Below, one piece after another: positions 1 through 8,106 of a DNA stretch of 64,000 nt; position 1 is the first letter of the stretch, and each line of letters opens with the position of its first letter. The notes below the pieces were generated by a model. That model did no database searches. It was given only the letters and a program-made list of their open reading frames with translations, and had not been told where the DNA came from. A program made the position numbers and the translations under genes. The stretch is from contig NZ_BAABHD010000024.1 in assembly GCF_039541915.1 (NCBI RefSeq), positions 248,001 through 312,000 of the forward strand. Reading direction: 5' to 3'. Origin of the DNA: Nibrella saemangeumensis. Lineage in GTDB: Bacteria > Bacteroidota > Bacteroidia > Cytophagales > Spirosomataceae.

Positions 1-1463
1 CGCTGCCCGACCGACAGGGTAGCCCCGCGCTCCATGACATTGTACGAGTAATCGCCCGGCAGCCGCTCAATGAAGTCGTGTACCCCCACCAGTTTAGCGG
101 CTTCAACCAGTTTCTCGCGGCTGATCGTGTGGTCTCCCAGGGTAATGTTGTTTTCGATGGTATCGGAGAAGAGAAAAACATCCTGCAGCACTACGCTGAT
201 GTGTCGGCGCAACGCGCCCAGTTCGTACTCGTGCAGATCTACCCCATCAACGCAGATATGACCTTTATTAATGTCATAAAAGCGACTCAGCAGATTGATA
301 ATAGAGGATTTACCGGCTCCGGTGGCTCCAACAAACGCGACGGTCTCACCCTCCTTTACGGTAAAGGAAATGTCTTTCAGTACGTAATCTTCGTTGTTGT
401 AGGCAAACCAGACGTCCTTAAACTCAACCTCCCCCCGCAGTGTGTCCGGGTTATGATTGCCATTGTTAGCGGTATACTCGTCGCTGTCCAGCAGTTTCAG
501 GATGCGGTCGGTGCTTACAATCCCCATCTGAAGGGTGTTGAAGCGGTCGGCGAGCATCCGAATCGGCCGGAAAAACAGGTTTATAAACATAATGAAGGCT
601 GTAACCGTCCCGAAGGTCACCTGCTGCTGCAGAATCTCGCGGGCACCGTACCAGACCACCAGGCCCGTACCGGCTGCGGCAATCACATCGGCTACCGGGA
701 AGTAAACAGAATAGTACCAGATAGACCGGATATTGGCTTTACGGTGCTGGTCATTGATCTCCCTGAATTTTTCGCTTTCTATCTTCTCACTGCCAAATAT
801 CTGCACGATACTCATCCCCGTAATCCGCTCCTGCACAAAGGAGTTCAGGTTTGAGACGGCCACCCGCACTTCGTTGAACGAGTCTTTGATTTTCTCCTTG
901 AAAACATACGTACTCAGCAGCATCAGCGGGATCATGGACAGACTGATGGCAGCCATGCGCCAGTCGGTCCAGAACATAACCGCCACAATCAGGATGAGTT
1001 GCAGAATATCGCCCGCAATAGCGGCCATGCCTTCGGTAAATACGTTGGAGAGCGTCTCTATATCCGAAATGGTGCGGGTCACCAGCCGGCCGATGGGGGT
1101 GTTATCAAAAAACTTCAGCCGCAGATGCAGAATTTTGTTGTAGAGTTGAACCCGGATGTCGCGGATTACGTGCTGTCCAAGCCAACCCGACAGGTAGGTA
1201 TTGGAAAATTGCAGAAAAGCCTGCACCACCAGCACTACAATCATCACCAGCAGCATCATGGTCAATCCCGGGTAGTCGCCGTTAGCAATCTGGTTGTCGA
1301 TGGTGTAGCGGATCAGCAGCGGATTCAGCGGAGCCAGCAGAGCTGCCAGCAAAATCAGAAAGACAACCAGGTAAAAACGTCCCTGGTAAGGTCGGACAAA
1401 ACTATACAGCCGCTTCAGGATAACCCAGTCGAAAATCTGGCCGCTTTTCTTTTCTTCGTTCAC
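1..1463 (-). CDS. ABC exporter, fused permease/ATP-binding protein (MsbA-like), 3' end cut by window
   Basis: Half-transporter of the type I ABC exporter class: an N-terminal six-helix membrane domain followed by an ATPase that powers export of a lipid, drug or peptide; the substrate cannot be told from sequence. The reading frame stays open for 487 codons and runs off the left edge. Walker A is visible as GATGAGKSS at about residues 378-386, and the last visible residues are LSVGQR, a variant of the LSGGQR signature. Walker B and the H-loop lie outside the window. The proposed start is a GTG at 1463; no ATG in frame lies just upstream and no good Shine-Dalgarno is visible, which is usual in this phylum. 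Family assignment is firm; the exact start and substrate are not. Confidence 0.9.
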   Translation of the reverse strand, partial: MNEEKKSGQIFDWVILKRLYSFVRPYQGRFYLVVFLILLAALLAPLNPLLIRYTIDNQIANGDYPGLTMMLLVMIVVLVVQAFLQFSNTYLSGWLGQHVIRDIRVQLYNKILHLRLKFFDNTPIGRLVTRTISDIETLSNVFTEGMAAIAGDILQLILIVAVMFWTDWRMAAISLSMIPLMLLSTYVFKEKIKDSFNEVRVAVSNLNSFVQERITGMSIVQIFGSEKIESEKFREINDQHRKANIRSIWYYSVYFPVADVIAAAGTGLVVWYGAREILQQQVTFGTVTAFIMFINLFFRPIRMLADRFNTLQMGIVSTDRILKLLDSDEYTANNGNHNPDTLRGEVEFKDVWFAYNNEDYVLKDISFTVKEGETVAFVGATGAGKSSIINLLSRFYDINKGHICVDGVDLHEYELGALRRHISVVLQDVFLFSDTIENNITLGDHTISREKLVEAAKLVGVHDFIERLPGDYSYNVMERGATLSVGQ

Positions 1464-1619
1464 GGAGGTAATGAGAGTGAGAAATGGAAGGTTTGGTTTT
1501 GTAACAGAAATTTCTAACCGAAAGTTACAGTTTTGGGTTTGAAGTTTGTAGTTTGAGGGTAGGGTTCTTCGTCAGTTCTAGACAACTTCAGACTTCAAAC
1601 CACTAACTTCGAGACTAAA

Positions 1620-2252
1620 ATGAGTTGGGATTGGATACTTAGCGCCTGTATGGGCATCGGATTAGCAGCCTGTTGCGGTTTTCGGGTGTTTGTGCCACTG
1701 CTGCTGGCGGGGCTCGCTACCAAAGTTGGGGTGATTAGTCCGCTGAATGGTATGGAGTGGGTCAGTACCTGGCCGGGTATTCTGGGCCTCACGGTAGCCA
1801 CGGCTTTTGAGTTAGGGGCATACTACATTCCCTGGCTCGACAACCTGCTGGACACCCTTGCCGCCCCAGCGGCCGTAGTTGCCGGTACCCTGCTCAGTAC
1901 CTCGTTCTTTCATATCGACAGTCCTATCCTCGATTGGGGCCTGGGGCTGATGCTGGGCGGAGGAGCCGCCGGCCTGGTTCAAGCCGGCACCAGTCTGCTG
2001 CGGCTGGGCTCAACAGCCACCACAGGCGGTCTGGGAAATCCGGTCGTGGCCACAACCGAAAATGTAGCCTCCTTTGGCTTTTCTATTTTCACCTTATTGC
2101 TGCCGCTGATAGCTTTTGTGGTCATTGGCTGTCTTCTGATCTACATCGCCGTCCGGCTGCTAACCCGCCGGCGGTTCTGGTTTTCCCGCCCCAAGGCCCA
2201 GCCCGGCAACCCCATTGACCAGATACCACGGAGCAGCAACGGCAGGGCGTAG
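1620..2252 (+). CDS. DUF4126 family membrane protein
   Basis: A 210-residue integral membrane protein of the DUF4126 family, whose biochemical role is unknown. Several hydrophobic stretches are separated by short loops (about residues 5-25, 50-70, 80-100, 105-125 and 155-180). The N-terminal part reads LAACCGFRVFVPLL, typical of the family as I recall it. The C-terminus is basic and likely cytoplasmic. It is transcribed divergently from the ABC exporter with about 155 bp between starts. The ATG at 1620 is the first one of the frame. No function is proposed. Confidence 0.8.
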   Translation: MSWDWILSACMGIGLAACCGFRVFVPLLLAGLATKVGVISPLNGMEWVSTWPGILGLTVATAFELGAYYIPWLDNLLDTLAAPAAVVAGTLLSTSFFHIDSPILDWGLGLMLGGGAAGLVQAGTSLLRLGSTATTGGLGNPVVATTENVASFGFSIFTLLLPLIAFVVIGCLLIYIAVRLLTRRRFWFSRPKAQPGNPIDQIPRSSNGRA

Positions 2253-2321
2253 CAGCGTTGATACTGCCCCTTCTCCACCCCGATCAGCCAATCAGTCGTA
2301 CACGTCCTGGCCATATAGCCA

Positions 2322-2951
2322 CTAATCGTTTGTCAGCAAGGCTACAATATCAACCGGATGTGTAAACACTACTTTCGGCTGATACGCCCGCAACGCGTCA
2401 ATGGTTGTGTACCCCCAACCAACAGCACCAAAGGCTGTCCCTTCTTCATGGGCAGCTTCAATATCACGAATTTCGTCACCGATGCAGAGCGTTTCGCTGG
2501 CAGCAAACCCGCTCTTTTTAAGCACTTTCCGAATTTTGGAACGCTTACCGAACAGTGACGAGCCGCACTCGATGTATTTCAGTAAACCCACGTTTTTCTC
2601 TCCCATTATCTGCACTACATTTTCGTGCGAGTTGGAGGTAACCAAAGCCAGGGTAACACCTGCCTGCGACAACTGTTGCAATACCCTGTCTATGCCCTCA
2701 AACAAAAAAATCTCATTAACATGCCGGGCCATTAGCCGCTTGGCATCACGGCCAATAAAGGGTATTTTCCAGTAGGGTATGCGAAGCTCCTGCATAATCT
2801 GCCGGGCTCCCATGCTCCGCAGTCGATCCACCAGGCTCTCGTCAACCCGGCGAAAGTGATGCAGCTCAGCCAACTCGTTGAGCACCTGCCCGAAAGCCGG
2901 CAAGGAGTTCGCGAGAGTTCCGTCAAAGTCGAATATAACCAGCTTATACAT
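2322..2951 (-). CDS. HAD-superfamily hydrolase, phosphoglycolate-phosphatase-like
   Basis: Cytoplasmic HAD phosphatase of 209 residues. Motif I is FDFDGTLA at the very N-terminus (nucleophile D8, general acid D10), motif II is LVTSNS in the middle, and motif IV is GDEIRDIEAA near the C-terminus. An alpha-helical cap sits between motifs I and II, as in the phosphoglycolate phosphatase/PgmB subgroup. The physiological substrate is unknown. The frame is open further upstream to 3116, but the ATG at 2951 places motif I at the expected distance, and the upstream segment overlaps the neighbouring gene and contains octamer repeats. It follows the NTF2-like gene on the same strand. Confidence 0.85.
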   Translation of the reverse strand: MYKLVIFDFDGTLANSLPAFGQVLNELAELHHFRRVDESLVDRLRSMGARQIMQELRIPYWKIPFIGRDAKRLMARHVNEIFLFEGIDRVLQQLSQAGVTLALVTSNSHENVVQIMGEKNVGLLKYIECGSSLFGKRSKIRKVLKKSGFAASETLCIGDEIRDIEAAHEEGTAFGAVGWGYTTIDALRAYQPKVVFTHPVDIVALLTND

Positions 2952-2956
2952 GGGGC

Positions 2957-3008
2957 AAAGAGCGAAAGAGCGGGGCGCGTAGTCCGGGGCGCGTAGCCTG
3001 AAAGAGCG
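2957..3008. repeat. AAAGAGCG octamers and a duplicated GGGCGCGTAG decamer
   Basis: Just upstream of the HAD gene, two tandem AAAGAGCG units (2957-2972) are followed by two copies of GGGCGCGTAG and a third AAAGAGCG (3001-3008). The same octamer family occurs in tandem at 24070-24101. Such arrays can change length by slippage; whether this one does is not visible from a single sequence. Confidence 0.7.
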
Positions 3009-3031
3009 AAATCCTTCCGTTCGGTTAGTGT

Positions 3032-3499
3032 TTAAGTGCCGGATTGCACCGATTTTTCCAGGTCGGCGTTGCCGTCGAGGTACGTCAGGTTGAACGTAAA
3101 CTGATTGATGCGCCACCCTTTTTCTTCCCTGATTAACCTGAAATCGTAACTACCGGCATAGGTGCGAATGTTACGACCGGTTGAGTTTGGCAGAAAGTGG
3201 GTAGCCGTGGCGTAGCAGAAGGCTTCTGCCTGATCGCCGTCAATCCGGACCCGGTAATTGCCGGCCTGATGATGCACCGCTTTCAGCGGGGCCAGACCCC
3301 GCTCCCACCCGGTGGCAATCTCCTGCGCCGTCATTAAAGCCGGTCCTGAACCGGTCATTGAACTCATGTCAAAGAGTACGTGATCGGTAAAGCATCGTTT
3401 TAACGCATCCCAGTCGCGGCTATCGGTGGCGATGAACAGCAGGTTGATGGTGTCAATAATCCGGTCTTTCTCCAGCAGCAATTTCAGTTGGTCATCCAT
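3032..3499 (-). CDS. SnoaL/NTF2-like domain protein
   Basis: A 155-residue single-domain protein of the SnoaL-like (NTF2-fold) superfamily. The pattern of an N-terminal helix, DRDWDALKRCFTDHVLFD-like region and C-terminal strands ending in a Gly-Trp-Arg-Ile-Asn run is typical of the small-molecule-binding, often isomerase- or hydroxylase-like SnoaL_4 group. No catalytic residues can be assigned with certainty. The frame extends 27 codons upstream of the chosen ATG, but MDDQLKLLLEKD is the family-like N-terminus, so 3499 is taken as the start. It lies upstream of the HAD gene, about 80 bp away. Confidence 0.75.
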   Translation of the reverse strand: MDDQLKLLLEKDRIIDTINLLFIATDSRDWDALKRCFTDHVLFDMSSMTGSGPALMTAQEIATGWERGLAPLKAVHHQAGNYRVRIDGDQAEAFCYATATHFLPNSTGRNIRTYAGSYDFRLIREEKGWRINQFTFNLTYLDGNADLEKSVQSGT

Positions 3500-3607
3500 G
3501 TTGTCCGTTGGTTTGGCAAGAACGTCAGGCAGGCACCTGGCCTGATAGGCTCCGCAGCATTGGCGTTTAAAGTAAGGCAAAAGTCACCCAATAGCCACCC
3601 CACGAAA

Positions 3608-3653
3608 TAAAAATACCCCTCAAACCCATTGGCAACATGAGTTTGAGGGGTAT
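3608..3653 (-). terminator. Rho-independent terminator downstream of htpG
   Basis: Perfect 13-bp arms (ATACCCCTCAAAC at 3613-3625 and its complement at 3641-3653) enclose a 15-nt loop. Read on the minus strand, the stem is followed by a T-rich run (TATTTTTATTT). It lies about 20 bp after the htpG stop codon. Confidence 0.85.
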
Positions 3654-3673
3654 GTATTAACGTTTCTGTTCGC

Positions 3674-5524
3674 TTACGCCAGCGTCTCTACCGTCCGGCG
3701 CACAAACGCGGTCAGGTCGGCACCGGTCAGCATATTCTGCGACAGCAGCGCCAGATCGTAGAGTTGCTTGGCCAGTTTTTGCTGAGCCTCGCCTTCTTCG
3801 GCTGACAATACCTTCGCTGAAAGCGGGTGGTTGGCGTTAACCACAACATTGTACATGTTTGGCATATTGCCGTAGAACGACCGCTCGCCCGACAAGGCCG
3901 ACATATCTTTCATCCGGCGCAGGAATTCCGGTAGGGTAATCGTTACCGGCAGTTCATCGGTCGGCATCGACTCGATACTTACCGTCAGTGACTTGTTGTC
4001 CAGCACCTTCTCAAACACCTCCTTTAGTTTGGTCTGATCTGCCTCCGACAATACGCTTTCGTTGTTCAGCCCTTTGTCGATCAGTTTGTCGAGGGTATCG
4101 GCATCTACCCGTTTGAAGGTGATTTTTTCGAGCTTTGATTCGAGCGTATTAATGAAGTGCGGGTCAATGACGTTGTCCAGCAGCACCACATCATAACCGC
4201 GCCGGCGCGCCGACTCCACATAGGCATCCTGCTGCTTCCGGTCGGTCGCGTACAGCACCACTACGTTTTCGTTCTTATCGGTCTGGTTGGCTTGTACGTG
4301 TTCGCGATATTCGTTGAAAGTATGAAAACGGTTAGCTCCGTCCACTTCCTCAACGCTCTTCAGCAGGCAGAACTCCTTTGCCTTCTCCCAGAATTTATCG
4401 TCGCTCAGGATGCCGTATTTGATGAACAGCCCGATATCCTCAAACTTCTCCTCAAAAGCTTTCCGGTCGGCTTTAAATAGATCATTCAATTTGTCGGCCA
4501 CCTTCCGGGTAATGTAGCCGTTGATCTTCTTCACGTTGGCATCGGCCTGCAGGAAGCTCCGCGACACGTTCAGCGGGATATCCGGCGAGTCAATTACCCC
4601 GTGCAGCAGCATCAGGAAGTCGGGCACTACGTCTTTTACCTCATCGGTAATAAATACCTGACGGCTGTAGAGTTGGATCTTTTCCCGGCGGATCTGGAAG
4701 TCGTTCTTCAGTTTCGGGAAGTATAAAACGCCCGTCAGGTTGAAGGGGTAATCCACGTTCAGATGAATCCAGAACAGCGGTTCTTCGGAGAAGGGATACA
4801 GCTCCTGGTAGAACTTCTTGTAATCCTCTTCGGTCAGTTCCGACGGTGACTTGGTCCAGATCGGCGTCGTGTTGTTGATGACCTTGCCGTCAAACTCAAT
4901 CTCCACGGGCAGGAACCGGCCGTACTTCTCCAGAATACCCCGGAGACGCTCGGTTTCCAAAAACTCCTCTGAGTCGGCGGCCAGGTGCAGGATCACGTCG
5001 GTACCGCGTTCACTGCGCTCGGCCGGGGTGATTTCAAACTCGGTGGAGCCGTCGCACACCCAGCGGGCGGCCGCAGTGCCCTCCTCCCGGTACGACCGGG
5101 TAACAATCTCTACCTGATCGGCCACCATAAAAGCCGAGTAGAAGCCCAGACCGAAGTGACCGATGATAGCCTTATCGTCGGCAGCTTTGTCTTTGTATTT
5201 GTCCAGGAACTCGGCTGCGCCCGAGAAAGCAATCTGGTTGATGTACTTCTTGATCTCGTCGGCGGTCATACCAATACCCCGGTCGCTAACGGTAATGGTC
5301 TTAGCCTCTTTATCGACCGATACCGATACCTTCAGGTCGCCCAGTTCGCCGTTAAAGTCGCCAAAGGACGCCAGCTTCTTCAGCTTCTGGGAGGCATCGA
5401 CGGCGTTTGAGACCAGCTCGCGCAGGAAAATTTCGTGGTCGGAGTAAAGGAATTTCTTGATAATCGGAAAAATATTCTCCGTGTGGATGGATATCTGGCC
5501 TTTCTCGTTCTGTACAGCTTCCAT
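3674..5524 (-). CDS. htpG: Molecular chaperone HtpG (Hsp90)
   Basis: Cytosolic Hsp90-family chaperone of 616 residues, full length for the bacterial family. The N-terminal GHKL ATPase is intact: ELVSNAVDAS (Mg-binding Asn40), DRGIGM at about residue 80, and GHFGLGFYSAF (ATP lid/G-box) at about 122-132. The middle domain contains the NVSRSFLQ region conserved in Hsp90, and the C-terminal dimerisation region ends with hydrophobic helices and no MEEVD tail, as expected in bacteria. It is a single gene with its own terminator and is divergent from the rhodanese gene. No CIRCE element was found in the 190-bp upstream region, so its heat control is not evident. Confidence 0.97.
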   Translation of the reverse strand: MEAVQNEKGQISIHTENIFPIIKKFLYSDHEIFLRELVSNAVDASQKLKKLASFGDFNGELGDLKVSVSVDKEAKTITVSDRGIGMTADEIKKYINQIAFSGAAEFLDKYKDKAADDKAIIGHFGLGFYSAFMVADQVEIVTRSYREEGTAAARWVCDGSTEFEITPAERSERGTDVILHLAADSEEFLETERLRGILEKYGRFLPVEIEFDGKVINNTTPIWTKSPSELTEEDYKKFYQELYPFSEEPLFWIHLNVDYPFNLTGVLYFPKLKNDFQIRREKIQLYSRQVFITDEVKDVVPDFLMLLHGVIDSPDIPLNVSRSFLQADANVKKINGYITRKVADKLNDLFKADRKAFEEKFEDIGLFIKYGILSDDKFWEKAKEFCLLKSVEEVDGANRFHTFNEYREHVQANQTDKNENVVVLYATDRKQQDAYVESARRRGYDVVLLDNVIDPHFINTLESKLEKITFKRVDADTLDKLIDKGLNNESVLSEADQTKLKEVFEKVLDNKSLTVSIESMPTDELPVTITLPEFLRRMKDMSALSGERSFYGNMPNMYNVVVNANHPLSAKVLSAEEGEAQQKLAKQLYDLALLSQNMLTGADLTAFVRRTVETLA

Positions 5525-5711
5525 AAGAAAATGTCAGTGATTGAGTGAATTTGCAGTTTATATATACTGGTCTGGCAGCGGTCAAACTTTGTTCCAGACC
5601 AGCCAAGGCTGACAGATTGGCAGGAAAGAATACGTCAACGTTTCACCTGTCCAGTCGGGCCGGTCTTTACCACGTTGAAACTAGACACCCGAAAGCTGAG
5701 TTTTTACCTGT

Positions 5712-6020
5712 ATGACGACAAAAACGTACACCGACATAGATACGGCCGAGCTGGAACGTCTGCGGCAAATGCCGGATACGGCCGTTGTTGACGTGCGCGA
5801 TGAATGGGAGTTTGACGAGTTCAATATCGGAGGGCTTAACATCCCCCTGCCCGACATCCGGTCGCGAAACGCAGAGCTGGCGTCTTATAATACCCTGATC
5901 TGTATTTGTACCAACGGGGTTCGGAGCCGGGTAGCCGCAAAGGATATGCTCCGCCAGCCGGAGTTGCAGGATAAAACCATTTATCACCTGAAGGGGGGAA
6001 TACTGGAAACAGAGGAATAA
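5712..6020 (+). CDS. Small single-domain rhodanese-like protein
   Basis: A 102-residue rhodanese-fold protein. The start of the fold shows DVRDEWEFDEFNIGG, the loop DVRE-x-EY-type motif of the family, and the active-site loop reads CTNGVRSR, in which the Cys would carry a persulfide. A single-domain protein of this size usually moves sulfur or reduces arsenate/thiosulfate-type substrates; the partner is unknown. The last codons, encoding LETEE and the stop, form the left arm of the long inverted repeat at 6003-6071, so the transcript 3' end must fold over its own coding end. Confidence 0.85.
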   Translation: MTTKTYTDIDTAELERLRQMPDTAVVDVRDEWEFDEFNIGGLNIPLPDIRSRNAELASYNTLICICTNGVRSRVAAKDMLRQPELQDKTIYHLKGGILETEE

Positions 6021-6071
6021 AAAAAGGAAACTGTACCAAACAGTTTCCTTTTTTTATTCCTCTGTTTCCAG
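6003..6071. terminator. Perfect 31-bp inverted repeat, two-way terminator
   Basis: Left arm 6003-6033 and right arm 6041-6071 are perfectly complementary over 31 bases, with a 7-nt loop (TACCAAA). The inner part is GGAAACTG-loop-CAGTTTCC, followed by seven Ts on either strand. It lies between the convergent rhodanese and DUF4142 genes. The left arm includes the final codons of the rhodanese gene, and the right arm stops two bases before the DUF4142 stop codon. Confidence 0.9.
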
Positions 6072-6073
6072 AT

Positions 6074-6673
6074 TTATGAATTCTTCATGCCATCTTTAAT
6101 GGACTTGGCAGATTCGTGGTGCTTGCGCAGTGTCGGCAGTGTCTTAGCGGCAAAGGCCTTCACATCAGCATCTTTGGCGTTGTTTGACATCTTTTCAAAC
6201 AGCTCGATATCCTCATCGTGATCTTCCACCATCAGGTCCATGTAAGCCCGGTCGAAATCGGCACCCGATTTACTCCGCAAGTCATCAACATGCTTTTGGT
6301 GGTCATTGCCCATGGTGGTTGGCAGCGTCATATTTTTCTGAGCAGCCAGCGCTTTCAACTCATTGTTGGCTTTCGTATGGTCGTCCACCATCATGCGGGC
6401 AAACTCCTTTACCCGTGCATTCTGCGCTTTTTGTTGCGCCAGGGTACCCAGCTCAACTTCCATCATGCCACCACTGGCGGCCTTAACGGCAAACTCGGAG
6501 TCATCTTCCAAGGCATCAGCAGCCTGATCCCGATTCGCATCTTCGAGCGCATCCGCTTTCTGCTCATTAGCTTCTTCGGCCTGTTCGGTGCTATCCTCGC
6601 TTTTCTTCGTATCACAAGCCTGAAAGTTCCAGGCGGCAAACACCAGTAGTAAATACAAACTAAGTTTTTTCAT
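6074..6673 (-). CDS. DUF4142 family lipoprotein
   Basis: A 199-residue secreted lipoprotein. The N-terminus is a signal peptide ending in a lipobox-like FQAC, so Cys20 is probably lipidated. A low-complexity acidic stretch rich in Glu, Ala and Asp (about residues 25-60) links it to a helical ferritin-like DUF4142 domain with the family's repeated H/E pattern (DHTKANNELKALA, DHQKHVDDL, DHDEDIELFE). The function of DUF4142 is not established. It is monocistronic as far as the window shows. Confidence 0.85.
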   Translation of the reverse strand: MKKLSLYLLLVFAAWNFQACDTKKSEDSTEQAEEANEQKADALEDANRDQAADALEDDSEFAVKAASGGMMEVELGTLAQQKAQNARVKEFARMMVDDHTKANNELKALAAQKNMTLPTTMGNDHQKHVDDLRSKSGADFDRAYMDLMVEDHDEDIELFEKMSNNAKDADVKAFAAKTLPTLRKHHESAKSIKDGMKNS

Positions 6674-6783
6674 GGTTCACTGCGTTCTGAGTTTAACGTA
6701 AAACACATTTCTCATCAAAACCCCAGTAATCCCATAAAGTTTATCAGGACAACACCTTGTTACTTAATGGGAAGGCGAACCAG

Positions 6784-7563
6784 CTATTTCTCAACCTGCC
6801 CACCAAAGACCCGCTGAGCCGGACCAATCAGGTATATATCGGTAAAACTCCCATCGTCCTGGGCGGTAAAGGCCACCCGCAGCATACCGCCCAGGGTACG
6901 GATCGCAATCGGGCTGCTCATACCATACTGCCGGTGGGCGGACAGCGCAGCAGCCGTTACGCCGGTACCGCAGGAGTAGGTCTCGTCTTCGACGCCCCGC
7001 TCGTAAGTGCGGACAAACAGGCTTTGCTCGTCAATTACCTGCGCATAATTAACATTGGTTCCGCCCGGCGCAAACGGCTCACTGTACCGAATGGGTCGAC
7101 CTTCGGCCACTACATCCATTGTCTCCAGATCTTCGGTGAATTTGACAACGTGGGGTGAGCCAGTGTTCAGGAATGCGTAATCCGGGTGCACATCCATGCC
7201 GGTGACCTCATTCATCTTCAGCGACACGACCTCTTTACTAACATCGGCCTCGTGTTCTCCGTCTACGGCAATGAACCGCGTCTTGTCATCAAATACGCCC
7301 AGATCATGGGCGAAGCGGACAATACAGCGTCCGCCATTGCCGCACATGCTGCCTTCGGCTCCGTCGGCATTGAAGTAGATCATCCGGAAATCGTAGTCCG
7401 GATCGTTGCGGAGGAGAATCAACCCGTCGGCACCAATGCCGAAGCGACGGTGGCACAGGTGCGCCACCAGCGCCTGATCCTGCACCGGAAAGGTCCCGGC
7501 CCGGTCATCAATCATGACAAAGTCATTGCCGGTACCCTGGTATTTAGAGAAGTCGATCGTCAT
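6784..7563 (-). CDS. dapF: Diaminopimelate epimerase
   Basis: Cytosolic enzyme that converts LL- to meso-diaminopimelate for lysine and peptidoglycan synthesis. At 259 residues it is slightly short of E. coli DapF but complete. It has GTGNDFVMID at the N-terminus and both catalytic cysteines in their signatures: C74 in MCGNGGRC and C198 in YSCGTG. The ATG at 7563 is chosen over a GTG two codons earlier. It follows rplS on the same strand, but a terminator lies between them, so they are probably transcribed separately or with partial read-through. Confidence 0.96.
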   Translation of the reverse strand: MTIDFSKYQGTGNDFVMIDDRAGTFPVQDQALVAHLCHRRFGIGADGLILLRNDPDYDFRMIYFNADGAEGSMCGNGGRCIVRFAHDLGVFDDKTRFIAVDGEHEADVSKEVVSLKMNEVTGMDVHPDYAFLNTGSPHVVKFTEDLETMDVVAEGRPIRYSEPFAPGGTNVNYAQVIDEQSLFVRTYERGVEDETYSCGTGVTAAALSAHRQYGMSSPIAIRTLGGMLRVAFTAQDDGSFTDIYLIGPAQRVFGGQVEK

Positions 7564-7568
7564 AAGCA

Positions 7569-7596
7569 CAAAAAAAGCTGCCCTTCCAGACAGCTT
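7569..7596 (-). terminator. Terminator after rplS
   Basis: On the minus strand a stem AAGCTG...CAGCTT (7596-7591 and 7580-7575, extended by a G-T pair) is followed directly by a run of seven Ts. It ends at the dapF start, so it could also attenuate read-through into dapF. Confidence 0.75.
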
Positions 7597-7623
7597 CCTC
7601 GAAAATGTTGGTGCCGGAAAGGC

Positions 7624-7998
7624 TTATGCCGCTACCGTTGCTTTAGGCTTCCGCTCTTTTACGCGGGCAGCTTTACCCTGACGGCCGCGCAGATAGAACA
7701 GACGCGCCCGGCGAACTTTACCCAGGCGAACCACTTCGACTTTGTCGAGATTCGGCGACAGGATCGGGAAGATACGCTCTACGCCGATGCCGTTAGATAC
7801 CTTACGAACGGTGAACGTTTCACCGTTGGTGTTCGGGTTCCGGCGCTGAATCACCGTCCCCTGATAGACTTGAACACGCTCTTTATTTCCTTCACGGATT
7901 TTTACGTGCACGTTGACCGTGTCGCCGGCGCGGAAATCCGGGATGTCAGTCCGACGCTGTGCGTTGTCGGCTTCCACCAGTTTAATCAGCTCACTCAT
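7624..7998 (-). CDS. rplS: 50S ribosomal protein L19
   Basis: Ribosomal protein bL19, 124 residues, located at the 30S-50S interface. Typical features are the N-terminal FRAGDTVNVHVKIREG, the central VQVYQGTVIQRRN, the FTVRKVSNGIGVERIFP block and the RRARLFYLR C-terminus. The length is normal for Bacteroidota. It is divergent from the NAD(P)HX repair gene; a TAnnTTTG element on the minus strand lies about 40 bp upstream. Confidence 0.98.
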   Translation of the reverse strand: MSELIKLVEADNAQRRTDIPDFRAGDTVNVHVKIREGNKERVQVYQGTVIQRRNPNTNGETFTVRKVSNGIGVERIFPILSPNLDKVEVVRLGKVRRARLFYLRGRQGKAARVKERKPKATVAA

Positions 7999-8038
7999 GA
8001 CCTATGTATCGTCAGATAAGAATTTGCAAAATGAGCCG

Positions 8039-8046
8039 CAAATATA
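8039..8046 (-). promoter_or_regulatory. Putative -7 element of rplS promoter
   Basis: TATATTTG on the minus strand fits the Bacteroidota -7 consensus TAnnTTTG exactly. No convincing TTG -33 element is seen at the expected distance. Confidence 0.5.
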
Positions 8047-8070
8047 GTGAATAATTTGGTTACCAGAAAA

Positions 8071-8078
8071 TAGTTTTG
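8071..8078 (+). promoter_or_regulatory. Putative -7 element of the NAD(P)HX repair gene promoter
   Basis: TAGTTTTG fits TAnnTTTG and lies 29 bp before the ATG at 8107, back to back with the rplS element. A -33 TTG at the usual spacing is missing. Confidence 0.5.
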
Positions 8079-8106
8079 CAAAATTACAGCTCGCTCTTAT
8101 CAACGT

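Noticed and set aside
78..854. 258-codon plus-strand frame
   Set aside because: Antisense to the ABC exporter, whose Walker A and signature motifs are clear on the other strand; no domain in the plus-strand product.
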